DNA of 64,000 nt. Origin: Altericroceibacterium xinjiangense. Its GTDB lineage: Bacteria > Pseudomonadota > Alphaproteobacteria > Sphingomonadales > Sphingomonadaceae. A program made the translations under genes and the position numbers. The stretch covers positions 124,001-188,000 of the forward strand of contig NZ_RSEK01000004.1 of assembly GCF_003958635.1 (NCBI RefSeq). The letters run 5' to 3'. The first letter of the stretch is position 1; each line of letters starts with the position of its first letter. This document shows, piece after piece, positions 9,505 to 17,919 of this stretch. Under the pieces are notes generated by a model that made no database searches, was not told the origin of the DNA, and saw nothing but the letters and a program-made list of their open reading frames with translations.

Positions 9505-9978
9505 GTGCTGATCCTCGGGCTTGATCCTTCGCTGACCTGTACCGGATGGGGCGTGGTCCGCAGCGAAGGGCCGCGCCTCTCGCATGTGGCGAATGGGCAG
9601 ATCAAAACGGACGGCAAGGCTCCGCTGCCTGACCGGCTGCACCATCTGCACGATGCGATCTTCGCGGTAATCCAGGCGTACCAGCCGGACAGGGCCGCGG
9701 TCGAGGAAGTGTTCGTCAACAAGAACCCGCAATCGACCTTGAAGCTCGCCCATGCCCGTGGCGCGGTCCTGGCCGCGTGCGGGCGGGCAAGCGTGCCGGT
9801 GGCCGAACATGCCACCCGGCTGGTGAAAAAGGCTGTTGTCGGCACCGGCGCTGCCGAAAAGCAGCAGGTTCAGGCCATGCTGAAGGTGCTGCTTCCAATG
9901 GCCAAGGTCGACGGAGCCGATGCCGCCGACGCACTCGCCGTCGCGATTGCCGATGCGCATCTCGGCTTCCTGCGCTGA
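9505..9978 (+). CDS. ruvC: Holliday junction resolvase RuvC
   Basis: Structure-specific endonuclease that cuts Holliday junctions with RuvAB. The 157 residues are slightly shorter than the common 170, at the C-terminus. Acidic catalytic residues are visible in [15 protein letters not shown] (Asp near 6), [11 protein letters not shown] (Glu), and [16 protein letters not shown] (two Asp). It starts with GTG directly after the stop of the microprotein and its TGA overlaps the ATG of the next gene. The usual ruvA and ruvB do not follow. Confidence 0.93.
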   Translation: MLILGLDPSLTCTGWGVVRSEGPRLSHVANGQIKTDGKAPLPDRLHHLHDAIFAVIQAYQPDRAAVEEVFVNKNPQSTLKLAHARGAVLAACGRASVPVAEHATRLVKKAVVGTGAAEKQQVQAMLKVLLPMAKVDGADAADALAVAIADAHLGFLR

Positions 9979-10289
9979 TGTTCCTCGCCGTGTTCCGCAA
10001 CCGGAAGCGCGCAGACATCGACCAATGCGCCTATGAGGTCGAGGCTGCGCGGATGGAGGAACTCGCGCGTGACCAGCCGGGCTACCTCTCCTTCAAGAGC
10101 TACACCGCCGACGATGGCGAGGTGATCGCCGTGTCGGAGTGGGAGGATGAAGACGCCGCACTCGCGTGGCGCCGCATTGCCGAACACCGGGCCGCCCAGC
10201 AGCGCGGACGGGATGCCTACTACGAATCCTACACTGTCTTCGCCTGCAAGGACCCTCGCATCCATCGCTTTGAGCGGGGGAAGGAATAG
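9978..10289 (+). CDS. antibiotic biosynthesis monooxygenase (ABM) domain protein
   Basis: Protein of 103 residues with an ABM-type ferredoxin-like fold: starting strand FLAVFRNRKR, GYLSFKSYT, and VIAVSEWEDEDAALAWR followed by EHRAAQQRGRDAYY. Relatives are small dimeric oxygenases or heme-binding proteins acting without metal cofactors, and many have no known substrate. The ATG overlaps the ruvC stop, so it is the last gene of the yebC-ruvC transcript. Confidence 0.8.
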   Translation: MFLAVFRNRKRADIDQCAYEVEAARMEELARDQPGYLSFKSYTADDGEVIAVSEWEDEDAALAWRRIAEHRAAQQRGRDAYYESYTVFACKDPRIHRFERGKE

Positions 10290-10298
10290 CCGCTTTCG

Positions 10299-11156
10299 CT
10301 AGTCGCGCGCGTCTTCGCAGGCTTCCGCCGCGTCGAGGATCGGAATGGCGATTTGCGCGACCGGCCCGACCGATCCCTCCATCGTGTATCCGCTCTTATC
10401 GGCTCGAAGGTGGATCGTGTAGGAAGAATGGGTGACGTGCGGGCGGGGTGCTGGCAAGTCCCCGTCGGTGCCCACTGTGGCCAGGTCTATCGTGGCATCG
10501 AGAGACTGTCCTTCCAGCGCCTAAATGGCTTCTTCCATCTGCGGGCATTCGGTGGAATCGACCCGCACGATGACCGCGTTCTCGGCCAGCATGGCTTGCG
10601 GGGATGGTGCCGCGGCAAACATGCTTTCCAGGTCCGCTCCCCACCACTCCGTGTCAGGACCAAGGCCGATTGCGCGAAAATGACGGGTGAGCGCGGGGGC
10701 ATCGAAATGGGTCCGCGTCCACTCCGCGACCGGATTGGGCGGACGTCCGCCCGACGCGGGCGACGGCACATGGGCATAGCGAAGGACGTGACGGCAGCTC
10801 CCGGGAACAGGCGTGTATCCGTTCGGCGTGGAGGGCTTGCAGTAACCCCGAAGATCCCCTGTCAGGAAGTGGCCGAAGTCGCTGTGCCGGGTGAAGCGCA
10901 TCAGCAGGTCGAAGCGCTTCAAGCCTTCGAGTTGGTCCGGTTGCCGGAGCAGGGCCTCAGTCACCGGCCCTTTCTGCCGTTCAACCCAGTATCGCCAGAG
11001 CTGGTAGGGCGTGCGCATGTCGTACCCGTCCACCGGCTGGCTCAATTCAGCAGGTGGTATCGCCGGAGGCGGTAGGGTAGCCAAGGCGGCTGCCGACCAT
11101 GATACCACGATGACGGCGGCAAAGGCGGCCCGCTTTCTGGAAGATCCGAGTGCCAT
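10299..11156 (-). pseudogene. secreted hypothetical protein interrupted by in-frame TAG
   Basis: A frame starting at ATG with a signal peptide (FAAVIVVSWSAAALATLP) runs 211 codons to a TAG at 10521-10523, then continues in the same frame for 73 sense codons to a second TAG. The downstream part reads like real protein (HSSYTIHLRADKSGYTMEG, AQIAIPILDAAEACEDA). Upstream features include cysteines in GDLRGYCKPS and ECPQMEEAI. I do not recognise the family; the product would be periplasmic. Either a nonsense mutation truncates the protein or a sequencing error created the stop. Programmed readthrough is unlikely in this group. Confidence 0.6.
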
Positions 11157-11791
11157 CCCTGCAAGTCTGCCCCAGTTCCCGGTAGTCGGCAAGCGGCCAG
11201 GCCTACGCCCCTGCCGGACGCACCGCCGCAGGAGAGCGGGTTGACGATGAGCATCATTCCGCACGGTATTTCCAACTGTGACCGAGTCCGGAGGGTCCTA
11301 AACTGAAAAAGGAGAACTTTCAGGTCAGAGAGGCAGCTTTCAGGCAGCGCTGCCGGATTGAGGAATGTCACGGAATGGGTGGGAAGCGGACAGGCAGCTT
11401 CCGGAAGGGCAGGTCTCGATAGCTGCCGTCCCAAAACGATTGTATTCGGGAAACTGCGGGGTTCGTGCCAGCGCTGCCGAAAATCTTAGCTTCATCAGCG
11501 CTGCGCCGGGAGTTCATGCAGCCTTGTGGATCTATTCCGGTGCACCGCGCATCGTCTACGCTTCCCTGCGAACGGAAATCTGAAGCGGACCAGCTGCCTC
11601 GGCAGGACGCATCATCCTTGACAGTATGTTACAACGTATCATTAATGGCCTGGATTGAGGAGAGCGAAGACGTTGACCCTGACTTACATCAAGCGGGACA
11701 GCGCACGTTTATCGCCGGGTTTCATCACGGGTCTGCCGAGTGCAACCCGCATCGCAAACCCGATTGGTCCTGCATCCGCCCGGCTTGAAAG
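11157..11791. other. intergenic region, no gene assigned
   Basis: About 635 bp between divergently placed genes. Base composition is lower in GC than the surroundings (for example near ACAGTATGTTACAACG). Short frames exist but none is convincing. It should hold promoters for the secreted-protein gene and the methyltransferase. Confidence 0.4.
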
Positions 11792-12496
11792 GTGAGGCCT
11801 GTGTCCAACAGCAACCAGATGTTCCTTGAGATGTTCTCTGATCGCGAGCGCATCGCGCACTACGCCAACGGCCCTCGGCGCTTCACACCCGGGATCGACG
11901 CGGTGCACCGCATGACCGGGATCCTGCTGGCCGAGCATGCGCCCGCCGATGCCCATGTTCTGGTGCTTGGTGCCGGTGGCGGGCTCGAGCTGAAGGCCTT
12001 GGCTCACGCGCAGGCCGGGTGGCATTTTACGGGCATCGATCCGGCCGGCCCGATGCTCGACCTGGCGCGCACGATAATGGGCAAGGATGCCGATCGTGCT
12101 GACCTGATCGAGGGCTATATCGACGCTGCGCCCGCTGGTCCATTTGACGCGGCGACCTGCCTCCTCACGCTTCATTTTCTCGATCGCGATGAACGCTTGC
12201 GCACATTGAGCGAGATGCATCGGCGCATGAAGTCGGGTGCCCCGCTGGTCGTGGTACATTCGAGCTTTCCGCAGGACGAGCCATCCCGCGCGCGCTGGCT
12301 CTCACGCTATGCCGCGTACGCTGTCGCGTCCGGAGCCGATCCGGCCCAGACCGAACAGGCACGCGCTGCTGTGGCGGCAAGCTTGGCGCTGCTCACGCCG
12401 GAGGAAGACGAGGCTTGCTTGCGCAATGCCGGCTTCCACGGCGTGGAGCTATTCTATGCTGCCTTCACTTGGCGAGGCTGGGTGGCCTGCGCTTAA
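11792..12496 (+). CDS. class I SAM-dependent methyltransferase
   Basis: Protein of about 231-234 residues with a Rossmann-type methyltransferase core: motif I VLVLGAGGGLELKALA, an acidic residue closing strand 2 (FTGIDPAGPMLDLAR), and motif IV-like FDAATCLLTLHFLDRDER. It should transfer methyl from S-adenosylmethionine to a small acceptor that cannot be inferred. Two GTG starts nine bases apart are possible; the second (11801) has GGTGAGG just before it. It stands alone amid lower-GC spacers, which could indicate transfer. Confidence 0.8.
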   Translation: MRPVSNSNQMFLEMFSDRERIAHYANGPRRFTPGIDAVHRMTGILLAEHAPADAHVLVLGAGGGLELKALAHAQAGWHFTGIDPAGPMLDLARTIMGKDADRADLIEGYIDAAPAGPFDAATCLLTLHFLDRDERLRTLSEMHRRMKSGAPLVVVHSSFPQDEPSRARWLSRYAAYAVASGADPAQTEQARAAVAASLALLTPEEDEACLRNAGFHGVELFYAAFTWRGWVACA

Positions 12497-12847
12497 CGCA
12501 TCGGCTTGGGCAAATTACGCCGGTCGCTTTTCTCCTGGATCTCGGAAGTCGCGAATGTCCCAGCTTCCTGCGACAGCCAAATAGCGCCAATGGGCAATTA
12601 GCGGCTCGTCCGCTGGCGAACGAATGACGGAGAGATCTACCGCCCGCAGGAGAAGGTTCAACGAGACACTTTTAAGCGAGACCGCCTCATCGATGCCTGC
12701 GGAGAGGTCGCCGTCCCGCCAGCAGATGGGACGCAAGCCGGGAGGCAGCTTTAGTGACGATAACGCGAAAAGTTGTCATTCGGCGCTTCTACGGCACACC
12801 GAAATGCACTTGGGTGCCCCTTATCAAGAAGAAGTGTAGCAAACTCA
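12497..12847. other. intergenic region, no gene assigned
   Basis: About 350 bp of relatively AT-richer sequence. A 73-codon frame on the minus strand shows no family character. I see nothing else except the expected promoter for the downstream ArsC-like gene. Confidence 0.4.
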
Positions 12848-13198
12848 ATGACTAAGATCGCGCTCTATGGGATTTCACAGTGTGACACGGTTCGCAAGGC
12901 GCGGCAGTGGCTCGACCAGCGGGGTGTCGCGTACATGTTCCACGACTACAAGAAGGAAGGCGCCGACCCGGTAAGGCTGCGTGCGTGGGTGGAGGCAGAA
13001 AGCTGGGAGGCGATCCTCAACCGACGTGGTACGACGTACAGGAAGCTGCCGGAAAGCCTGAAGGCGGACCTCGACGCGGAGAAGGCGATCCTGCTGATGG
13101 AAGCGCATCCCTCGGCGATCAAGCGCCCAGTGGTTGAGTATCCCGAAGGCCTGCTGGTCGGCTTCAACCCGGACGAGTGGAAAGCCGCGCTGGATTAA
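12848..13198 (+). CDS. ArsC/Spx-family reductase-like protein
   Basis: Thioredoxin-fold protein of 116 residues of the YffB/Spx-MgsR-ArsC group. The N-terminal strand and active-site region read MTKIALYGISQCDTVRKAR, with a single cysteine followed by Asp-Thr rather than a Cys-x2-Cys. RRGTTYRKLP and IKRPVVEYPEGLLVGF are the characteristic middle and C-terminal segments. Members use glutathione or act as regulators; true arsenate reduction is doubtful. It ends four bases past the stop of the convergent ubiG gene, so the two 3' ends overlap. Confidence 0.85.
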   Translation: MTKIALYGISQCDTVRKARQWLDQRGVAYMFHDYKKEGADPVRLRAWVEAESWEAILNRRGTTYRKLPESLKADLDAEKAILLMEAHPSAIKRPVVEYPEGLLVGFNPDEWKAALD

Positions 13199-13932
13199 TC
13201 GCGCTTCACCGTAACGATGTAGTTCAGCGACAGATCGCCCGTCAGGCGCAGGCCGTGGACCGGCGAAAAGCCGATCCCGCGAGGCGCGCCCATCGTCAGT
13301 CCCGCGGCGGAAAGCAGCTGGCGCAGTTCTTCCGGTGTGACGAAATCGTCCCAGTCGTGGGTTCCATGCGGAACCGCCCCTATTGCCTCGGCTGCGCCCA
13401 CCAGCAGCAAGCGGGAGGCGGCGGTGCGATTCGGCGTCGACAGCACCATCAGTCCGTCCGGGGCCAACCGCAGGGCCAGTTCGTGGACGAAAGCGCCCTT
13501 GTCCGCCACGTGCTCGATCACTTCCATCGCGGTGACAAGGTCGAACCGGCCAGCGTCCATCGTCCCAAGCTCGCCGGCGCGATAGGCGATATCCAGCCCC
13601 ATGCCTTGCGCGTGCAGGGCGGCTGCCTCGATGTTCGCCGGGGCGGCATCCACGCCGGTGACTTCCGCGCCGAGTCGGGCGAGCGGCTCGCACAAGAGGC
13701 CGGCGCCGCAGCCGACATCCAGCGCACGCTTCCCGGCGAGCGGCTTCATGGTGCGGATATCCTGCGCCCAATGCGCGTCGATCGCATGGCGAATGAATTC
13801 CAGCCGAACCGGGTTCAGGCGGTGGAGCATGGCCGATCGGCCCTTGGGATCCCACCAGTCGCTCGCGAGCTTGCCGAAATGTGCGGCTTCTTCCGGGCGG
13901 ATGGTTACAGATGTGACGGTTGCATCGGGCAT
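13195..13932 (-). CDS. ubiG: bifunctional ubiquinone O-methyltransferase
   Basis: Performs both O-methylations of ubiquinone biosynthesis using SAM, at the membrane surface. The 245-residue length fits UbiG. Motifs: the N-terminal FGKLASDWWDPKGRSAMLHR typical of UbiG, motif I ALDVGCGAGLLCEPLA, VTAMEVIEHVADKGAFV, and LMVLSTPNRT. C-terminal GFSPVHGLRLTGDLSLNY completes the family pattern. Divergent from lysC with overlapping upstream regions. Confidence 0.94.
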   Translation of the reverse strand: MPDATVTSVTIRPEEAAHFGKLASDWWDPKGRSAMLHRLNPVRLEFIRHAIDAHWAQDIRTMKPLAGKRALDVGCGAGLLCEPLARLGAEVTGVDAAPANIEAAALHAQGMGLDIAYRAGELGTMDAGRFDLVTAMEVIEHVADKGAFVHELALRLAPDGLMVLSTPNRTAASRLLLVGAAEAIGAVPHGTHDWDDFVTPEELRQLLSAAGLTMGAPRGIGFSPVHGLRLTGDLSLNYIVTVKRD

Positions 13933-13982
13933 GCCCCATCCCTAACAGCGCGCGGGACCTGATTCCAGCAGCGGAGCACGCC

Positions 13983-15263
13983 TTGGCCCGTATCGTAATG
14001 AAATTCGGCGGCACATCGATGGCCGGGACCGAGCGTATTCGCCGGGTGGCCAATCTTGTCCGCAAGCAGCAGGCTCGCGGCCACGAAGTCGCCGTGGTCG
14101 TCAGCGCCATGGCGGGCGAAACCGATCGCCTGGTCAACTTCTGCCGCGAGGCCAACCCGCTCTACGACCCTGCGGAATACGACGTCGTGGTGGCGAGCGG
14201 GGAGCAGGTCACCAGCGGGCTGCTGGCGCTCACTCTTCAGGCGATGGGCTGCAAGGCTCGCAGCTGGCTTGGCTGGCAGCTTCCGATTCGTACCGCAGAG
14301 GCCCATTCCAAGGCGCGAGTCGAGACGATCGACGCCGAGGCGCTGATCGCTGCGATGCAGGGTGGAGAGGTTGCCGTTCTTCCCGGATTCCAGGGCCTGA
14401 GCGCCGAGGGCCGGGTGACCACGCTCGGTCGCGGAGGGTCGGATACGTCGGCAGTTGCTGTTGCGGCGGCGGTCCATGCGGATCGGTGCGACATCTACAC
14501 CGATGTCGACGGCGTCTACACGACCGACCCGCGGATCGTCGCGCGCGCGCGCAAGCTGAAGTACGTGACGTACGAGGAAATGCTCGAACTCGCGTCGGTT
14601 GGGGCGAAGGTTCTGCAAACCCGCTCGGTCAGCCTGGCGATGAAGGAACACGTCAGGGTGCAGGTGCTGTCATCGTTCCTGGGGGACGATGCCCCCCCGG
14701 CCGACGACCTGCCCGGAACGATGATCGTCTCCGATGAGGAGATGGACAAGATAACAGAGGATCAGGATATGGAACGCCAGCTGGTCACCGGCATTGCGCA
14801 CGACAAGAACGAGGCGCGGATCGTGCTTACCCGCGTACCAGACAGGCCGGGCGCGGTCAGCCACATCTTCTCGCCGCTTGCCGATGCCTCGATCAATGTC
14901 GACATGATCATCCAGAACGTGGGGCGCGACAAGGGAGAGACCGACGTCACCTTCACCGTGCCGCAGGCGGACCTCGCTCGTGCGCAGGCGCTGCTGGAAG
15001 CCAAGCGGGGCGAAATCGGGTTCAACCGGATCATCACCGACGCCAAGGTCGCCAAAATCAGCGTCGTCGGCGTCGGGATGAAGAGCCATGCAGGCGTTGC
15101 CGCCACGATGTTCAAGGCGATGGCCGACCGTGGGATCAACGTCCAGGCGATCTCGACATCCGAGATCAAGGTATCCGTGCTGATCGACGAGGATGAGACC
15201 GAACTGGCCGTTCGGGTGCTGCACACCGCCTACGGGCTTGATGCGGAAGACGAAGCCGCCTGA
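13983..15263 (+). CDS. lysC: aspartate kinase
   Basis: Phosphorylates aspartate, the first step to lysine, threonine, methionine and diaminopimelate. About 426 residues: N-terminal kinase domain beginning ARIVMKFGGTSMAG, with VVVSAMAGETDRLV, VASGEQVTSGLLAL and GRGGSDTSAVAVAAAV, then two C-terminal ACT regulatory domains (VSHIFSPLADASINVDMI and GVAATMFKAMADRGINVQAI). The TTG start is chosen because it gives the conserved MARIVMKFGG beginning; ATG five codons later is the alternative. The ACT pair implies feedback control by lysine and/or threonine. Confidence 0.95.
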   Translation: MARIVMKFGGTSMAGTERIRRVANLVRKQQARGHEVAVVVSAMAGETDRLVNFCREANPLYDPAEYDVVVASGEQVTSGLLALTLQAMGCKARSWLGWQLPIRTAEAHSKARVETIDAEALIAAMQGGEVAVLPGFQGLSAEGRVTTLGRGGSDTSAVAVAAAVHADRCDIYTDVDGVYTTDPRIVARARKLKYVTYEEMLELASVGAKVLQTRSVSLAMKEHVRVQVLSSFLGDDAPPADDLPGTMIVSDEEMDKITEDQDMERQLVTGIAHDKNEARIVLTRVPDRPGAVSHIFSPLADASINVDMIIQNVGRDKGETDVTFTVPQADLARAQALLEAKRGEIGFNRIITDAKVAKISVVGVGMKSHAGVAATMFKAMADRGINVQAISTSEIKVSVLIDEDETELAVRVLHTAYGLDAEDEAA

Positions 15264-15321
15264 GGCGAGGGGGCCTGGAATAGGGGCGGCTGCGGGCCTT
15301 CCTCTCAACAAAGCGTGAAAC

Positions 15322-15358
15322 AACAGGGCGGACCGGTGGAAACCGGCCCGCCCTGTTT
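15322..15358. terminator. intrinsic terminator hairpin
   Basis: AACAGGGCGG-A-CCGGT, GGAA loop, ACCGG-C-CCGCCCTGTT: a long stem with one mismatch, between the convergent lysC and a membrane-protein gene. It ends in TTT on the plus strand. Confidence 0.7.
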
Positions 15359-15786
15359 CATGTGTAGGAGACAGAGCCTGAATTAAGCCCGGCCCGGTGA
15401 TCGCGAAGAATCGCGATCACCATGACCAATTGCGCCGGCAAGACCCAGAACCCGGCCACGAGCCCGTAGATGCTCGGGATGTAATGAGGGAATATCTGCT
15501 GTGCCGCCATCGTGCAGACCGCGATCGTCACGAACCCGGCGTACCAGATGGGCCAGTAGGAATTGGACCGCGCCACTATCCAGAGTGCTGTCCCCAACAC
15601 GCAAGCATCGATCAAAAGCCCGCAAACCGCGAAAGCCGGCCTGTCGAGGGTAAAGGTCGCGACAAGCGTCAGAAGCGCTGATGCCAGCATGACGTGGACG
15701 AATACACGCGCGTCGCGATCCCCATACACCAAGACGAGGGCATACGTGGCCAGCATGAAAAGCCAGAAGATTGCAGCTGAAAGCAC
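15358..15786 (-). CDS. hypothetical four-helix membrane protein
   Basis: About 142 residues with four predicted membrane segments: AAIFWLFMLATYALVLVY, FVHVMLASALLTLVATF, AVCGLLIDACVLGTALWIVA, and the C-terminal FWVLPAQLVMVIAIL. GTG start preceded by GGGGGGTGA. I do not recognise the family. It lies downstream of a second small hypothetical gene and a LuxR-type gene on the same strand, and the three may form one operon. Confidence 0.65.
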   Translation of the reverse strand: MLSAAIFWLFMLATYALVLVYGDRDARVFVHVMLASALLTLVATFTLDRPAFAVCGLLIDACVLGTALWIVARSNSYWPIWYAGFVTIAVCTMAAQQIFPHYIPSIYGLVAGFWVLPAQLVMVIAILRDHRAGLNSGSVSYT

Positions 15787-15805
15787 GTAGTCACCCCCCG
15801 ACCAG

Positions 15806-16147
15806 TTAACCCGCGTGAACCCGCGTTTGCTTCTTGGTCATGTTCTCGACCCCGGCGGGGCAGCCGTAGGACACCGTCTTCAGGTTGCTCTGCGACTGGA
15901 TGCGGGACAGTTCGCGCAGGGCAGCGATCATGTCGGAGCGCGTGGCGACAAGACCGTTCATGCCGCTGGCCAGCTTTTCCAGCAGGCCCTGCGTCGCGCC
16001 CATCGGCAAGCGCGCTTCCATCGCCGCCTCCATGATGTTTGAGCACATGCGCGACTGCAGCGTGACTGCGGTATCCAGCGCCTTGACGGATGCTTGGGTG
16101 TCGCCTGCAATCACCGCGCCGATCGTTTCCTTGATCTCATGCATCAT
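15806..16147 (-). CDS. hypothetical small helical protein
   Basis: Protein of 113 residues, predicted mostly helical, without signal peptide or membrane segment. It has two cysteines (SRMCSNIMEA and YGCPAGVEN) and alternating small hydrophobic residues that suggest a helical bundle. GGAGG of the GGAGGAAGTCAC leader precedes ATGATG. I do not recognise a family. It lies 19 bp upstream of the membrane-protein gene and downstream of the LuxR-type gene. Confidence 0.65.
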   Translation of the reverse strand: MMHEIKETIGAVIAGDTQASVKALDTAVTLQSRMCSNIMEAAMEARLPMGATQGLLEKLASGMNGLVATRSDMIAALRELSRIQSQSNLKTVSYGCPAGVENMTKKQTRVHAG

Positions 16148-16335
16148 GTGACTTCCTCCGTTCAGCGGGCTGTTGAGCTACAAGCCCGCCTGATGAAGCC
16201 TGTATGCGATTCTTTTGGTGTGTAGGAAAGCGAAAAAACACCATAACGGTTAATTAACCAAAATGGACTGGTGATGGCGGTTACCGATCTGCCGTTCGCG
16301 AGTCGTGCCCATCCCCGCTCTGGCTCGGCCATTGC

Positions 16336-16735
16336 TTAGGGCGCGACAAGCTGGATGATCCCGGCAATCGTCAGGGCCAGCATGGCCATGACCATCACGC
16401 CGAGAATCGCGATCTGAAAGACCTGCACGTAACGGTGTGTAACGGGCGTCCGGTTGAGCTTTCCGCCCAGGGGGGGGCAGTGCCCAGTTTCGGCGTTCCG
16501 GAACCGACTCGTCCTTCTGGGGTTGGACTCGAACGGACCTAGCCGCTTCGGCGCGGGAGGTCGCCCCGAGCCGCTCCATCGCCGCGGCGATGTGGTTGTC
16601 GACCGTCGACGGGCTGAGGCCAAGCGCCCGGCCAATCTCCTTGGACGTGTGGTTCTGCGCGACAAGTTCAAGGCATTGCCGCTGGCGCTCGCTCAGTTTC
16701 GCGGCGCGGGTATCTGCGTCAGAGCCAATGGTCAT
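16336..16735 (-). pseudogene. LuxR-type HTH regulator with C-terminal membrane helix, frame broken at a G8 tract
   Basis: The first 86 codons encode a LuxR/GerE helix-turn-helix domain (KLSERQRQCLELVAQNHTSK, EIGRALGLSPSTVDNHI). At a run of eight C on the coding strand the frame is lost. One base fewer would give ALPPLGGKLNRT followed by a membrane helix (AILGVMVMAMLALTIAGII) and a stop at the left coordinate. Read as written, translation instead yields an arginine-rich tail of about 75 residues ending at 16250. Soluble HTH proteins with a C-terminal membrane anchor occur in sphingomonads. The break may be real, phase-variable or a sequencing error. Confidence 0.65.
16470..16477. repeat. homopolymer tract of eight G
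   Basis: Eight consecutive G on the plus strand, inside the LuxR-type gene exactly where the HTH frame and the membrane-anchor frame meet. Runs of this length are prone to slippage in replication and in sequencing. Confidence 0.9.
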
Positions 16736-16784
16736 GATGGATCGAGATTGTCCGATTCGACAGCAGCTTAGCCCGCTCACCAGG

Positions 16785-17919
16785 CCATCTCCAGTTTCCT
16801 AGGTAGTTACCTAGCCGTGTCAATGGTACGCACCAGGCGATAGACTAGGGCCTCATCCCCAGTGTCATTCCGGCGCCGGACCAGCCAGTCCTGTTTTTGC
16901 GAACAAGGCGGATTGGCCCTAGCTCCGGAGGGTTCGCGGCGGCGGGGGCGTCGCTGCGAACTGCTATCAGTCGGGTTTCACGACCCCACCCGCCGTAACC
17001 CATCGCAAGAAGTCGACGTAGTGACACGCATCGTTTAGCCCGGACGGGCGGCCGCCAAGGGGCGGTCGCCCTTCGCGGCCCCAACGGGAGCAGCCGTTAC
17101 CTCTTTAATCGTATTATCAGCTGCTCCGCAGCATCGCGGGCCAGAACAGAGGCTCGCGCAGAATTGCTCGTTCGATCCAGACCGCGGCTGGCAGGGCTCG
17201 GTTCGGCCGCCAGTGCCGGCGTCTCCACTTGCTCAAGGCGGCCCGCTGTCGCGCGCCCGAGTGGCTACTCAAGCGGGAGCCGACTGGCCGGCGATCAGCC
17301 GAAACAGGCTGTCCAGCCGCCCTGCTCGTCCTCCACAGTACTTAGCACTGCCGTTTTCCGGTGAGAGAGCGTGGGAGGAGTGCCGGCCCTCCGTATCTGC
17401 GGCGTCCGGTGTCTAGTTGCGTCCGAGGCCCTCTCACCAGTGGAACCTCTCCCTCGGCCTCACCGCCACCCGGTTCGTGCCGACTCGCGAGCCGAATGAT
17501 GTAAACCGATATGGTACATGAAGAGGTGCACCGGTGCGCATCAATGGTGCCAATGTGGTGATATCGGCTCAACCGACCGTTCCAGAAGGGGTGACGGTTT
17601 CCTCCATCGCACCTGGGGATCGAACTTCTCGGAGCGACAACTGTCCTGCGGAGCATCCTCCAGCGCTTTGGCACGACATCTCGTTGTAAGTCACCCGTGT
17701 CGAGCAACTCAAGCGTCCGATCTGGGGCATAATGGACCGTGCGGATGTCCTGCCGGTTGGCCATGACGCCAGGAAAGGCCATGGACCCAAGGCTACTGCG
17801 GATATTCTCGGGCTGGTTTCGCCCGGCTTGCGCCGTTCCACTCAATCCGCGCCTTGCCGCTCCGCTCGGGCTTTCCTAAAGCCCCGGCGCCGTAGGCGTT
17901 CCGCAACAGAAAGAAACTC
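16785..17919. other. 1.1-kb region without a recognisable gene
   Basis: Between the LuxR-type gene and the flavin oxidoreductase. Composition and codon pattern look unlike the neighbours: long frames occur on both strands but are rich in Arg, Ser and Cys and show no family motifs. It could be a decayed gene or an old insertion remnant, but I see no terminal repeats or transposase fragments that would prove it. Confidence 0.4.

Noticed and set aside
16785-17919. Possible insertion-sequence remnant
   Set aside because: No terminal inverted repeats, target duplication or transposase motif could be found by eye, so it is listed only as gene-free sequence.
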